Position numbers and translations under genes: made by a program. The notes beneath the pieces are model-generated. The model was not told where the DNA came from and ran no database searches. It saw only the letters and a list, made by a program, of their open reading frames with translations. A stretch of DNA of 64,000 nucleotides from Epibacterium ulvae (GTDB lineage: Bacteria; Pseudomonadota; Alphaproteobacteria; Rhodobacterales; Rhodobacteraceae), in assembly GCF_900102795.1 (NCBI RefSeq), contig NZ_FMWG01000001.1:1-64000 (forward strand), given 5' to 3'. Each line of letters starts with the position of its first letter. Position 1 is the first letter of the stretch. Below are positions 36,590 through 46,214 of the stretch, one piece after another.

Positions 36590-37570
36590 ATGGTTCAAGT
36601 GATGCGAGCAGTTGAGATATCGGAGCCGGGTGGCCCTGACGTTCTAAAAATGGTGGAGCGCCCACGCCCCAGCCCTGACGTTGGTGAGGTTGTTCTTAAA
36701 GTGGCTTATGCAGGGGTGAATCGCCCAGATGCATTGCAACGTGCTGGGTCTTACGCCCCCCCGAAGGGAGCAAGTGATCTTCCCGGTTTGGAAGCTTCTG
36801 GCGAAGTGGTCGCTGTTGGAGCTGGGGTAGAAGGTCTGAAACCGGGGGATCAGGTCTGTGCCCTATTGCCTGGCGGCGGCTATGCCGAATATGTGGCGAC
36901 ACCAGCTGCGCACTGTCTACCGGTTCCTGCTGGATTGAATTTGCAGCAGGCGGCCTGTCTCCCTGAGACGTTTTTTACGGTTTGGTCCAATGTTTTTGGG
37001 CGGGGGCGTCTGAAAGCAGGCGAGCGCTTTCTGGTGCATGGCGGATCTTCTGGCATTGGAACAACGGCGATCCAATTGGCGCATGCACGGGGCGCACGGG
37101 TCTTTGCAACGGCTGGATCGGATGACAAATGCGCGGCATGCACCACATTGGGCGCCGAGCGTGCTATCAATTACCGCACACAAGATTTTGTGGCTGAGTT
37201 AAAGGCTGAAGGGGGCGCTGATGTCATTTTGGATATGGTCGGTGGCGATTATATCCCGCGCAATCTGAAATGTTTGGCTGATGATGGCAGATTGGTGCAG
37301 ATCGCTTTTCTTGCGGGTCCCAAAGTTGAGCTTAACTTTGTTCATGTGATGACCCGCAGATTGACCCTCACAGGATCCACGCTGCGGCCTCAAAGTGATC
37401 TCGCAAAAGCTGAGATCGCACAGGATTTGCTAAGAGAGGTCTGGCCTTTGTTGGAAAGTGGGCGCATTGCACCTGTTATGGATCAATGCTTTGATCTTGC
37501 TGATGCGGCTGCTGCACACGCCCGCATGGAAAGTTCACAGCATATCGGCAAAATCGTTCTGAAAATCTGA
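36590..37570 (+). CDS. NAD(P)H quinone oxidoreductase, PIG3 family
   Basis: 326 residues from ATG 36590, with AGAGG just upstream. Medium-chain dehydrogenase/reductase without catalytic zinc, quinone-oxidoreductase type. The N-terminal GroES-like part has VAYAGVNRPDALQRAG; the Rossmann site is LVHGGSSGIGTTAIQLAHARG (about 147-167). It probably reduces quinones with NADPH. The neighbouring COQ9 gene gives a loose link to quinone metabolism. A terminator follows. Confidence 0.9.
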   Translation: MVQVMRAVEISEPGGPDVLKMVERPRPSPDVGEVVLKVAYAGVNRPDALQRAGSYAPPKGASDLPGLEASGEVVAVGAGVEGLKPGDQVCALLPGGGYAEYVATPAAHCLPVPAGLNLQQAACLPETFFTVWSNVFGRGRLKAGERFLVHGGSSGIGTTAIQLAHARGARVFATAGSDDKCAACTTLGAERAINYRTQDFVAELKAEGGADVILDMVGGDYIPRNLKCLADDGRLVQIAFLAGPKVELNFVHVMTRRLTLTGSTLRPQSDLAKAEIAQDLLREVWPLLESGRIAPVMDQCFDLADAAAAHARMESSQHIGKIVLKI

Positions 37571-37594
37571 GTGTGTTGAAGGATCGTATGTGAG

Positions 37595-37630
37595 AAAGCC
37601 GGAGGCATCAAAAACCTCCGGCTTTTTCTT
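37595..37630. terminator. Terminator between quinone oxidoreductase and DUF2189 genes
   Basis: AAAGCCGGAGG pairs with CCTCCGGCTTT over a nine-base loop, followed by TTCTT. Convergent genes on both sides. Confidence 0.9.
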
Positions 37631-37644
37631 GTTACGTGTTCTGG

Positions 37645-38499
37645 TCAGACAACTGCGCGGCGGTACAGGTGCCATGTAGCATGGCCTAGAACAGGCACCA
37701 CGATGATCATGCCCACAAAGAAGGGGATCGCAGCCAGAGCGAGGCTGGCTCCAATGATGACTCCCCAGATCATTGTGATTTTGAAATTTAGCCTGACAGC
37801 CCGTAGTGATGTTACGACTGCGACTGGCAACCCGGCTCGACGATCCAGTAACATTGGGAATGAGATAAAGCTGACCGCAAAAGCTGTGACCGCAAAAAGA
37901 GCACCAACAAACATCCCGCTGAGCGCCATGATGTGGCCGGAACGGGAGGTAAAGACCTCTGTCAGGAAGCTACGCATATTCTCTGGTTGATCAGGTCCCA
38001 ATGTGTGGATGTATATTAAATTAGCAGCGACCAGCCATGTGATAAAGAGAGCGGCAAGAAACAGGCTTAAGATCAGGATTGGGAGAAAGGCAGTTGAGCG
38101 CAAGACGCTGAAGGCGTCGCTCCACCGTGGTTTAAACCCTGCCTCGCGCCGTGCGGACATTTCATAAAGGCCCAAGGCGGCGACGGGGCCGATTATGGCA
38201 AACCCGAGTATCATAGGCACCATTAACGGAAATAGTTGCTCGGCCATGGCTGACATGATCAGCGCAATACCAATCAATGGATAGAAAAAGACCAGAAACA
38301 TTGCATCACTGCGGCAGGATGCAAAATCTTGCAGACCCAGTTTCAATACTTGAACAAGATCCTGCATCGCCAGACGCCTGATTTGCGGAATGTCATTGGT
38401 AGGCGATTTTACCTGTTCGATCGATTCACCCAAGTGTGTGCCTGCACCGCCAACATTCTGCGCCAGCCAGGAAAGCGGATTGCCAATTGTTTGTCCCAT
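37645..38499 (-). CDS. DUF2189 integral membrane protein
   Basis: 284 residues from ATG 38499, preceded by AAGGAGATATTG. About six membrane helices, with the DUF2189 N-terminal stretch IPQIRRLAMQDLVQVLKLGLQDF and the AIIGPVAALGLYEMSARREAG motif. Function unknown; the family is common in Alphaproteobacteria, where members are inner-membrane proteins. Confidence 0.87.
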   Translation of the reverse strand: MGQTIGNPLSWLAQNVGGAGTHLGESIEQVKSPTNDIPQIRRLAMQDLVQVLKLGLQDFASCRSDAMFLVFFYPLIGIALIMSAMAEQLFPLMVPMILGFAIIGPVAALGLYEMSARREAGFKPRWSDAFSVLRSTAFLPILILSLFLAALFITWLVAANLIYIHTLGPDQPENMRSFLTEVFTSRSGHIMALSGMFVGALFAVTAFAVSFISFPMLLDRRAGLPVAVVTSLRAVRLNFKITMIWGVIIGASLALAAIPFFVGMIIVVPVLGHATWHLYRRAVV

Positions 38500-38701
38500 C
38501 AATATCTCCTTGTGCTGTCCAACATGTGGACCGCGTCAGAGGCTAGTGAGAGCTGGCCTCAGGCGGCCCTAAGGAAATTTACCATAAAACGGGCGATCTT
38601 GGGCGTAGAAGCCTGCAAATTTCGCCGGTTTGATGGAAACGTGATGTCTCGTGGGGTCCCTTGGGTGGTTTGCGACGCAGATTGTCAACTTTAAGTTGTT
38701 T

Positions 38702-39346
38702 TTAGCGCAAAGGTTCAAATAACGCGTCATCTAAGGTGCAGTCTTTAATGACGTCGCGCCCACAAGGAACCGGGTCAAGGCTGCGTGACAGGCAGACACG
38801 TGCTTCTTGTATGTATCCTTGACGGCAGGTGATCGTCAGGCTGTCTTTTGACAGCAAAGGATTGTCTTTCAGAAAGGCTTCTTCAACCAGACTTGCGGGA
38901 AGCTTTACAGCTTTGTCAAGTTTCCGGAAGATTGCGGGCTTTTGCACGGCGTCGAAAGCCTGTCGCGATAGATCGAAATAGGCTGCAGAAGACAAGCCGG
39001 AACAGGTTCCATGTTTCTTCCACTGATGCCAAGCAAGGCCGGAGGTTCCCATAATATCGCGCATGGCGGCTGTTTGTTCACGGCGGGGCGGGGTCTCGAC
39101 AGTGCGGCAATAGCTGGGCCAACCCCGGTGGAACTGGGGCCAGAGGCCATGCAAGATCCAGCCATAGTCGTGCTGTGGTTCGCACTGTTCCGAGTCGCGC
39201 GCATCACCTTCGACCGCACACCAGTTTGGCGACCAACTGAGAGCAAGAACATAATAGTCAAACTCCCCGGCGCGTTCACCCTCTGCCAGAAGAGGCTGGG
39301 TGAGCAGGGAAATACTGGTGATCAGGGAAACAATTAAGCTGCGCAT
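38702..39346 (-). CDS. Ribonuclease T2 family protein
   Basis: 214 residues with a signal peptide (SLIVSLITSISLLTQPLLAE). Both T2 active-site blocks are intact: CAS I ILHGLWPQF and CAS II WHQWKKHGTCSG, each with its catalytic histidine. Several cysteines fit periplasmic disulfides. It cuts RNA non-specifically outside the cytoplasm, probably for phosphate and nucleoside scavenging. Confidence 0.92.
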   Translation of the reverse strand: MRSLIVSLITSISLLTQPLLAEGERAGEFDYYVLALSWSPNWCAVEGDARDSEQCEPQHDYGWILHGLWPQFHRGWPSYCRTVETPPRREQTAAMRDIMGTSGLAWHQWKKHGTCSGLSSAAYFDLSRQAFDAVQKPAIFRKLDKAVKLPASLVEEAFLKDNPLLSKDSLTITCRQGYIQEARVCLSRSLDPVPCGRDVIKDCTLDDALFEPLR

Positions 39347-39493
39347 TGGCCTCTTTCCTTATGGGTCAGGGGGGACTATATAGAAACCAAGTTCCCCGAC
39401 AACGGAAACCAACCCCAAATGCGGGGCAGCCTTTTTCCAGGCGACAAGGAAGTTGTATTTGGGGTTTGGATATATGTTTAAGGAGATGAGCGC

Positions 39494-40252
39494 ATGGCGA
39501 AACCGTTGATGGCCAAAGCGACAGCCGTGTGGCTGGTGGACAATACCACCATCAGCTTCAAACAGATCGCCGATTTTGTCGGTATGCATGAGCTGGAAAT
39601 TCAAGGTATCGCGGATGGCGATGTGGCTGCGGGCGTAAAGGGTTACGATCCGATTGCGAACAATCAGTTGACCCATGACGAGATCGAAAAGGCGCAAAAC
39701 AGCCCTTTGCATAAGCTGCGGTTGAAGTTCAATCCAGCTGCTGCAGGCGAAGAAAAGCGTCGTGGACCGCGCTATACGCCACTGTCAAAACGTCAGGACC
39801 GTCCGAACTCGATCCTGTGGCTGGTGAAATTCCACCCAGAACTGTCAGATGCGCAAATCGCAAAGCTGGTCGGTACCACTAAACCAACCATCCAGTCGAT
39901 TCGCGAGCGGACGCACTGGAACATCGCAAACATGCAGCCTATCGATCCGGTGGCGCTGGGCCTGTGTAAACAGTCAGAACTGGACGCGATCGTGCAAAAA
40001 GCTGCGGCTGCAAAAGCAGCAGAAGGCGGCGTCATGAGCGATGACGAGCGTCGTAAACTGGTTTCAACCGAACAATCTCTTGAGATGGAAGCAGAGCCTA
40101 AGATCCCAACGGGTATCGAAGGTCTGGAGACTTTCACTTTGGGTGATGCACCTGAAAAACCTGAGGCTGAAGAGGAGATTATCGATGCAGATAGCTTCTT
40201 TAACTTGCCATCGGGTGGTGGTGACGATGATGACGAAGAGTCCAAATACTAA
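39494..40252 (+). CDS. trcR: Cell cycle transcriptional regulator TrcR (DUF1013)
   Basis: 252 residues. DUF1013 family, named TrcR from Caulobacter. Two HTH-like segments are visible: TISFKQIADFVGMHELEIQGIAD (about 20-42, in part) and ELSDAQIAKLVGTTKPTIQSIRERT (about 117-141, in part), followed by a long acidic tail ending GGGDDDDEESKY. It is thought to act with cell-cycle regulators on RNA polymerase. AGGAGATG lies upstream. A strong terminator separates it from the urea transporter operon. Confidence 0.9.
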   Translation: MAKPLMAKATAVWLVDNTTISFKQIADFVGMHELEIQGIADGDVAAGVKGYDPIANNQLTHDEIEKAQNSPLHKLRLKFNPAAAGEEKRRGPRYTPLSKRQDRPNSILWLVKFHPELSDAQIAKLVGTTKPTIQSIRERTHWNIANMQPIDPVALGLCKQSELDAIVQKAAAAKAAEGGVMSDDERRKLVSTEQSLEMEAEPKIPTGIEGLETFTLGDAPEKPEAEEEIIDADSFFNLPSGGGDDDDEESKY

Positions 40253-40278
40253 TTTGGATATATAAGTCTGGACTGTTC

Positions 40279-40314
40279 AGGCTCCACCGTAAAAACGGTG
40301 GAGCCTTTGTTTTG
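40279..40314. terminator. Terminator between trcR and urtE
   Basis: AGGCTCCACCGT pairs with ACGGTGGAGCCT around AAAA, followed by TTGTTTTG. It serves both convergent transcripts. Confidence 0.9.
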
Positions 40315-40318
40315 ACAG

Positions 40319-41017
40319 CTAGATCGATACGCTGTTCAGCAGCGCATCGCGGCTGATCTTACCTGCTGCCGCATTTACGATGACCTTCCCTTGATTGAGC
40401 GCGACGAAAGAATCGCCCAGATCATGTGCGAAATCAAAAAACTGCTCGACCAGAACAATGGCCATATCACCACGATCCCGCAGGTAGCGAATGACGTCAC
40501 CAATGTGTTTGATAATATTGGGCTGAATGCCCTCAGTGGGTTCATCCAGCAGCAACAGTTTTGGTCGTGTAACCAAAGCACGCGCAATCGCAAGCTGCTG
40601 TTGCTGCCCGCCTGACAGGTCTCCACCCCTGCGGTTGCGCATGTCGTGGAGCACTGGGAACAATTCGTAAATTTCATCGGGGACGTTGCGTTCTGTGCGG
40701 GGCAAGCAGGCGTAACCGGTTTCCAGATTTTCACGCACTGTCATCAAAGGAAATACATCACGCCCTTGCGGCACATAACCGACGCCAAGGCGCGCCAAAG
40801 CATGGGCCGAGGTGGTTTTGGCAATCTCTTTATTGCCCAGAAGCATTGAACCGCCAGAGCGCGGATGCGTGCCAGAAATTGCTTTTAAGAGGCTGGTTTT
40901 CCCAACGCCGTTGGTGCCCATCAGGCAAGTCACCTTTCCAAGCTCTGCTTTGAGTGAGACATCATAAAGGATCTGAGAATGCCCATAGTGAAGGGTCAGG
41001 TTTTCAATCGTCAGCAT
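40319..41017 (-). CDS. urtE: Urea ABC transporter ATP-binding protein UrtE
   Basis: 232 residues, LivF-type ATPase. Walker A GTNGVGKTSLL (about 34-44), signature LSGGQQQQLAIARALV, Walker B LLLLDEPTEGIQP; the last stretch EGIQP is characteristic of UrtE and relatives. It energises the urea importer with UrtD. Last gene of urtABCDE, four bases after urtD. Confidence 0.94.
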   Translation of the reverse strand: MLTIENLTLHYGHSQILYDVSLKAELGKVTCLMGTNGVGKTSLLKAISGTHPRSGGSMLLGNKEIAKTTSAHALARLGVGYVPQGRDVFPLMTVRENLETGYACLPRTERNVPDEIYELFPVLHDMRNRRGGDLSGGQQQQLAIARALVTRPKLLLLDEPTEGIQPNIIKHIGDVIRYLRDRGDMAIVLVEQFFDFAHDLGDSFVALNQGKVIVNAAAGKISRDALLNSVSI

Positions 41018-41020
41018 AGA

Positions 41021-41761
41021 TTACCGCCCTAGATAAACATCAATGACTTCAGGGTTTTGTGTGACATGATCGAGTGACCCTTCGGCCAGAACCGATCCTT
41101 CATGCAGCACGGTGACCTTACAATTCAGGCGCCGTACAAATTCCATATCATGTTCCACAACGACAACCGCACGGGTCTTTGCAGCCTCAACCAGAATCTC
41201 GGTTGTTTTCTCTCGCTCAAATGGAGACATGCCCGCCGCTGGTTCATCGACCAGCAATAGGCGCGGATCTTGTGCCAGAAGCATCCCGATCTCTAGCCAT
41301 TGTTTCTGCCCGTGGCTCAACTCACCTGCGATCCGGGGTAGCTGTTCTGTGAGATTGATCTGCTCAGCCAGTGCTTCAATCCGGGCCGCACCATTTGCGG
41401 ATTTCTTGTAAAATAATACGTCAAAAGGTCCGCGTGGATTCTTGAGTGCCATTGCGAGGTTTTCACGCACGGTTTGGGCTTCAAATACCGTGGGTTTTTG
41501 AAATTTACGCCCAATCCCTTCGCGTGCGATATGGCTTTCGGATTTGCCGATCAGGTTGATGTTTTTCTCACCCCAGATCACGCGGCCTTCGTCGGGTTTT
41601 GTTTTGCCGGTGATGATGTCCATGAATGTGGTTTTGCCCGCGCCATTGGGGCCGATAATGGCGCGCATTTCTGGTTCTCCAATTTGAAAGGCGAGATTGT
41701 TGATTGCCTTAAATCCGTCAAAGGAGACCGATACACCTGAAAGCTCTAGTAGAGTGCTCAT
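41021..41761 (-). CDS. urtD: Urea ABC transporter ATP-binding protein UrtD
   Basis: 246 residues, LivG-type ATPase. Walker A GPNGAGKTTFMDII (about 39-52), signature LSHGQKQWLEIGMLLAQ (the SHGQ variant typical of UrtD), Walker B LLLVDEPAAGM. Start overlaps the urtC stop by four bases. Confidence 0.94.
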   Translation of the reverse strand: MSTLLELSGVSVSFDGFKAINNLAFQIGEPEMRAIIGPNGAGKTTFMDIITGKTKPDEGRVIWGEKNINLIGKSESHIAREGIGRKFQKPTVFEAQTVRENLAMALKNPRGPFDVLFYKKSANGAARIEALAEQINLTEQLPRIAGELSHGQKQWLEIGMLLAQDPRLLLVDEPAAGMSPFEREKTTEILVEAAKTRAVVVVEHDMEFVRRLNCKVTVLHEGSVLAEGSLDHVTQNPEVIDVYLGR

Positions 41762-42924
41762 GATCTTTCCTTTTTGAAACGGTCAAAGAGTGCCCCTATG
41801 CCGCCGGGGAAGAACAATGTTACGGCGACAAATGAGACGCCTAGCAAAACCAGCCACCACTCTGTCCATTGGATGGTGTAAAAGCTAAGGTTTACATTGG
41901 GTGCGCCGCCGCCGGTGAACCAGCTCGAGAGCAGCGACACAAAAGCGGTGCCAATGACCGCACCATAAAGGCGCCCGCGCCCCCCAATGGCGACCCAGAC
42001 AGCGAGATAGATTGATGCAATCGGCGCGATTTCGGCCGGGTTGATGATCCCAGCCTGTGGATAGTAAAGCGCGCCAGCAATGCCAGAGACGACTGCTGTA
42101 AGTGTAAAGACAAACAGCTTATAGCTTTCGACGTGATAGCCAAGAAACCGGACACGGGCTTCATCATCGCGGATTGCCCGGATGACGCTTCCCATTTTCC
42201 CGGTCAGGACGCGTGCAAAAAGAACATATCCCAGTGCGAGGGCCATGGCAGAGGCCCAAAAGAACGCGATAGAGATAACGGATTGTGGAACGGCTTCATA
42301 GCCGGGAATGTTTTGTAGTCCTGAAAGGCCATTGTTGCCACGCAATCCACTGGCGTTTTGGAACAGGTACAAGGACAGTGCCAATGTCATAGCCTGTGTC
42401 AGTATAGACAGATAAACCCCTGCGACCCGTGAGCGGAACGCAAGCCAGCCAAAAACGAGTGCTAAGATGCCGGGAACCAGTATAACCATGAACAATTGTA
42501 GTGTTAAGCTGTGAGAAAACGCCCAGATCGCAGGAAACTCAGAAGAGCCGACCACGCCAAAAATCTGTGTTGCAATGGCTTCGGTGACTTCATCTGGAGT
42601 GGGAGGAATGCTGCGTTCGGCCAAGCTTTGCAGAACGATGTTTTCGGTGCGTTCATACATCAACCACATGCCGACCGCATAGCCACCGATGCCGAAAAAG
42701 GCGAAGTGTCCCAAGGATAGTATACCACAATAGCCCCAGATCACATCCATCGCGATGGCAATTAGGCAAAGGCACAGCACTTTGCCCAGTGTTTTCACAA
42801 AAGAGGTTGAGATCAGTCCAACACCTGTCGCCTCAGACAGGATCGTGACGATTAATGTGAACAGTCCAAGACTGGCGAGGAACCAGAGCACGGATGGGTT
42901 TTGTGCAATAAAGCTTTTTTGCAT
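41758..42924 (-). CDS. urtC: Urea ABC transporter permease UrtC
   Basis: 388 residues with about ten membrane segments, LivM-like. The cytoplasmic loop MGSVIRAIRDDEARVRFLGY (about 245-264) is the conserved coupling region of this permease family. A long loop with SIPPTPDEVTEAIATQIFG (about 105-124) is typical of UrtC. It forms the channel with UrtB. Confidence 0.93.
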   Translation of the reverse strand: MQKSFIAQNPSVLWFLASLGLFTLIVTILSEATGVGLISTSFVKTLGKVLCLCLIAIAMDVIWGYCGILSLGHFAFFGIGGYAVGMWLMYERTENIVLQSLAERSIPPTPDEVTEAIATQIFGVVGSSEFPAIWAFSHSLTLQLFMVILVPGILALVFGWLAFRSRVAGVYLSILTQAMTLALSLYLFQNASGLRGNNGLSGLQNIPGYEAVPQSVISIAFFWASAMALALGYVLFARVLTGKMGSVIRAIRDDEARVRFLGYHVESYKLFVFTLTAVVSGIAGALYYPQAGIINPAEIAPIASIYLAVWVAIGGRGRLYGAVIGTAFVSLLSSWFTGGGAPNVNLSFYTIQWTEWWLVLLGVSFVAVTLFFPGGIGALFDRFKKERS

Positions 42925-42927
42925 GTC

Positions 42928-44865
42928 TTAATCCCCCGCTGCGCGCCCTTTGAGGGCGATGATGCCCTTGGGCCGAAACTGGATGAATAGAATGATGAAG
43001 AGGATCATGTAGGTTTGGGCCGCCAGCGTGTTGGAAGGGTTGAGCCATTCGACACCTTTTTGGAAGGTGCCGATCATCACGGCTCCGGCCAACGTTCCCC
43101 AGACATTGCCGACACCGCCGACCACAACTGTCATGAAACTTTGTACGATATAATCAGATCCCATTTCTGAAGTAACTTTGGCGAAGAGACCTATCGCCAC
43201 ACCTGCAATGCCAGCGATGCCTGAACCAAGGCCAAAGGTCATCATCTTAATCCGATCCGGGTTGATCCCCATGGAAGCCGCCATACGTGGATTTTGTGTG
43301 ACTGCGCGTACCTCTAACCCTAGGCGCGTTTTATTGAGGATGAAGAGCAAAAGCCCAAGGAACAGGAGCGCAAGCACGAAAATTGCAATACGGATATAGC
43401 TGATCTGGACCACATCGTTGATAATCCACGCCCCATCCAGCCAGGCGGGAGAGGTCAGCGGACGCGCTTGGGTGCCAAAGATGTTTTTGGCCAACTGTTG
43501 CAGGGCGATCGAGACACCAAAGGTGGCTAGCAAGGTCTCTAAGGGGCGATTGTACAACCAACGGATCACCAGCCGTTCCATCGCGACGCCAGCACCAAAG
43601 GTTACGAAAAACGCGAGTGGGAAGGCAATCATAAGGGCAATCGTGTAGTCGGGCACGATTTGCTGAACCACATAGCCTGTATATGCGCCCATCATGATAA
43701 ATTCGCCATGGGCCATGTTAATTACGCCCATCACGCCAAAGGTGATCGCAAGCCCCACAGCTGCAAGAAAGTAAATGGAGGCGAGCGAGATTGCATCAAG
43801 GCTCAGATCAAAAAACTGGTTCACGCCAACACGTGTCTGTACTGAAGTTTGTGCGGCTTTTGCAGCCTCAGTAATCTCAGCGTTGGGTTCTATGTAGACT
43901 TGATACAGGCCGTAGGTTTGAAGCGCTGTTGTAATGTCTGTGTCGGTGATACGGGGGGGAACCAGATTATTCTCAGCAAGGCGGTCATAAGCGTTGAGAC
44001 GTTTTTCGGTTTCATTCAGGTTGTGTATTGGAACACCACCGACTTGGGCGTTTTCGATATGCGCCTCAAGCGCCAAGCGTATGTCGTTTGGGCGAAGTTG
44101 TGCCGGAAGACCTTGATGGGTGACAAGGAGGGCATACGCCTCTTCAGAAGAAAGGTCCGTACCGACCGCAAGGCGTTTGGCGACGTTTGTGCTTGGCAGT
44201 GTCTCTGACACGACAAGCTCGGTTTCCAGAATTTGCGACAAAACCGCGCGACCCTCGACACTGAGATCGCGCGCCATTGCGTTGATTGCAGCAATGCGAT
44301 CTAGTGGATTTTGGTCAAAACGCGCAGCCAGATAGTTTGACAGTTGGACTTTGCGTGCTCTTAACGCGGGGTCGGTCTCTCCATCAATTGAAGCGCGTAG
44401 CTGGGGCAGCTGTGCGGCAGTCATATTTTGCGCGATCGCCTGTACCGCGTCACGCCGACGGTTCAGATTAGGATCGCTGAGCCCAAAAGGCACGAGGGCT
44501 GCTGCGATGGCTTTACGCACGCCGCCGTTTGGTTTGATTTGTTTAAATGCCTTCTCATCTACGTTGGTCAGCGCAGCGCCCGTGTCGATATCAATGAATT
44601 GGATGGCGCCATCTGATTTTGAACCGTAAAAGAAAAACCCATCAGATTTGCGGGTATAAACGCCTTTGTCCTGCCAAGTTTGCAGAAACTCGGGGATTGA
44701 AGGCAGACCAGATGCCACAAGGGCTTCAAGGGCAGGTGCCACCGTCTTCCGTGAAGGTTTTGCAATCACCTTCTGATGGTCTTGCAATATCGGCTGTAAG
44801 CTATCTGCGTGCGCAAGGAATGGCAGGCAAAGGCTTGCCAGCACCAAAAGTAGTATCCGCATCAT
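42928..44865 (-). CDS. urtB: Urea ABC transporter permease UrtB
   Basis: 645 residues from ATG 44865. A signal peptide (RILLLVLASLCLPFLAHA) and a roughly 340-residue helical periplasmic domain precede the LivH-like membrane part (about 350-640) with GVINMAHGEFIMMGAY and the loop LGLEVRAVTQNPRMAASMGI. The long N-terminal extension is usual for UrtB. It follows urtA, separated by a hairpin. An upstream in-frame start would add ten residues before the signal peptide. Confidence 0.93.
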   Translation of the reverse strand: MMRILLLVLASLCLPFLAHADSLQPILQDHQKVIAKPSRKTVAPALEALVASGLPSIPEFLQTWQDKGVYTRKSDGFFFYGSKSDGAIQFIDIDTGAALTNVDEKAFKQIKPNGGVRKAIAAALVPFGLSDPNLNRRRDAVQAIAQNMTAAQLPQLRASIDGETDPALRARKVQLSNYLAARFDQNPLDRIAAINAMARDLSVEGRAVLSQILETELVVSETLPSTNVAKRLAVGTDLSSEEAYALLVTHQGLPAQLRPNDIRLALEAHIENAQVGGVPIHNLNETEKRLNAYDRLAENNLVPPRITDTDITTALQTYGLYQVYIEPNAEITEAAKAAQTSVQTRVGVNQFFDLSLDAISLASIYFLAAVGLAITFGVMGVINMAHGEFIMMGAYTGYVVQQIVPDYTIALMIAFPLAFFVTFGAGVAMERLVIRWLYNRPLETLLATFGVSIALQQLAKNIFGTQARPLTSPAWLDGAWIINDVVQISYIRIAIFVLALLFLGLLLFILNKTRLGLEVRAVTQNPRMAASMGINPDRIKMMTFGLGSGIAGIAGVAIGLFAKVTSEMGSDYIVQSFMTVVVGGVGNVWGTLAGAVMIGTFQKGVEWLNPSNTLAAQTYMILFIILFIQFRPKGIIALKGRAAGD

Positions 44866-44893
44866 GAGGGAGATCGTCCAAAAAGGGAGCGCC

Positions 44894-44912
44894 AAGGCGC
44901 GCGATGCGCCTT
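44894..44912 (-). promoter_or_regulatory. Intercistronic hairpin between urtA and urtB
   Basis: AAGGCGC pairs perfectly with GCGCCTT around five bases, between the urtA stop and urtB start, without a T tract. Like the hairpin after the binding-protein gene at 2.75 kb, it may stabilise the binding-protein mRNA. Confidence 0.55.
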
Positions 44913-44933
44913 AGCAGGAGGATGTATTATAGA

Positions 44934-46214
44934 TCAGTAGTTAGATTTGATCTGAACACAGCTGTTTGTTTCGGTGTTGAACATGCCACAACCAAGATCT
45001 TTCCAGTCTGATTTCAAAACCGCAGAAGCAGGCAGGAAATCAGTCCATGCGTCACCCGCAACTTCGGAAGTTTGCGAGATGATATCAAACTGGCCGTCGT
45101 CCTGAATTTCACCAATCAGAACTGGCTTGGCGAGGTGGTGGTTTGGCAGCATAACTGCTGTACCGCCAGTCAGGTTGGGGAATTCTTGACCATACATCGC
45201 AGTGCGTACCGCGTCCACATCGGTGCTGCCTGCGGCTTCGGCGGCGTTCACCCACATGTTGAAACCGATATAATGTGCTTCCATTGGGTCGTTGGTCACA
45301 CGCTCTGTACCGGCGTATTCTTTCCAGGCATCAATGAAATCAGCATTCACGTCGGTTTCAGCTGATTGGAAATAGTTCCAGGCTGCCAGATGGCCGACAA
45401 GGTTGGTGGTGTCCAGACCAGAGAGTTCTTCTTCACCAACTGAGAAGGCAACCACGGGAATATCATCCGCAGAAATACCAGCTGCAGCCAGCTCTTTGTA
45501 GAAGCCGATGTTTGCATCTCCATTGATGGTAGAGATCACACCAACGGATTTACCATCTTCGCCCAAAGCTACAACATCTGCCACGATGGTCGCCCAGTCA
45601 GAGTGACCAAATGGCGTGTAGTTCACAAAGATGTCGTCTTTTGCGATACCATTGTCTTGCAGGTATTGCTCAAGAATATTGTTGGTGGTGCGAGGGTATA
45701 CATAGTCGGTCCCCAGCAGCGCGAATTTCTCGACACCCAATTCTTCTAGGAAATAGTCAACCGCAGGAATGGCTTGCTGGTTGGGGGCAGCGCCTGTGTA
45801 GAAGACGTTTTTGGAGCTTTCTTCGCCCTCATATTGCACAGGGTAGAACAGCAGGCCGTTCAGCTCTTCGATCACTGGCAAAACAGATTTGCGCGAAACG
45901 GATGTCCAGTTTCCAAAGATCACGTCAACTTCGTGCGTCGTCAAAAGCTCGCGTGCTTTTTCCGCAAACAATGGCCAGTCAGATGCGGGATCTACAACAA
46001 CGGGCTCGATCTGGCATCCCAGAACACCGCCCTTTGCGTTTTGTTGATCAACCAGCATCAGCATGGTGTCTTTTAATGTGGTTTCAGAAATTGCCATCGT
46101 GCCTGACAATGAGTGGAGAACGCCAACCTTAACTGGGCAATCTGCCGCTGCGGCAGCAGAAGCAACCACTGCAAGTGCGGCTGCGCTGGTCATGGTTTTT
46201 GCAAATTTCATCAT
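44934..46214 (-). CDS. urtA: Urea ABC transporter substrate-binding protein UrtA
   Basis: 426 residues from ATG 46214 (GGGGAG five bases upstream; GTG 46220 possible). Signal peptide TMTSAAALAVVASAAAAADC, then a type I periplasmic binding fold: VGVLHSLSGTMAISETTLKD, NWTSVSRKSVLPVIEELNGLLFYPVQYEGEE (in parts) and GTDYVYPRTTNN are typical of UrtA/FmdD. It binds urea for import, feeding the divergent urease operon. First gene of urtABCDE. Confidence 0.95.
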   Translation of the reverse strand: MMKFAKTMTSAAALAVVASAAAAADCPVKVGVLHSLSGTMAISETTLKDTMLMLVDQQNAKGGVLGCQIEPVVVDPASDWPLFAEKARELLTTHEVDVIFGNWTSVSRKSVLPVIEELNGLLFYPVQYEGEESSKNVFYTGAAPNQQAIPAVDYFLEELGVEKFALLGTDYVYPRTTNNILEQYLQDNGIAKDDIFVNYTPFGHSDWATIVADVVALGEDGKSVGVISTINGDANIGFYKELAAAGISADDIPVVAFSVGEEELSGLDTTNLVGHLAAWNYFQSAETDVNADFIDAWKEYAGTERVTNDPMEAHYIGFNMWVNAAEAAGSTDVDAVRTAMYGQEFPNLTGGTAVMLPNHHLAKPVLIGEIQDDGQFDIISQTSEVAGDAWTDFLPASAVLKSDWKDLGCGMFNTETNSCVQIKSNY

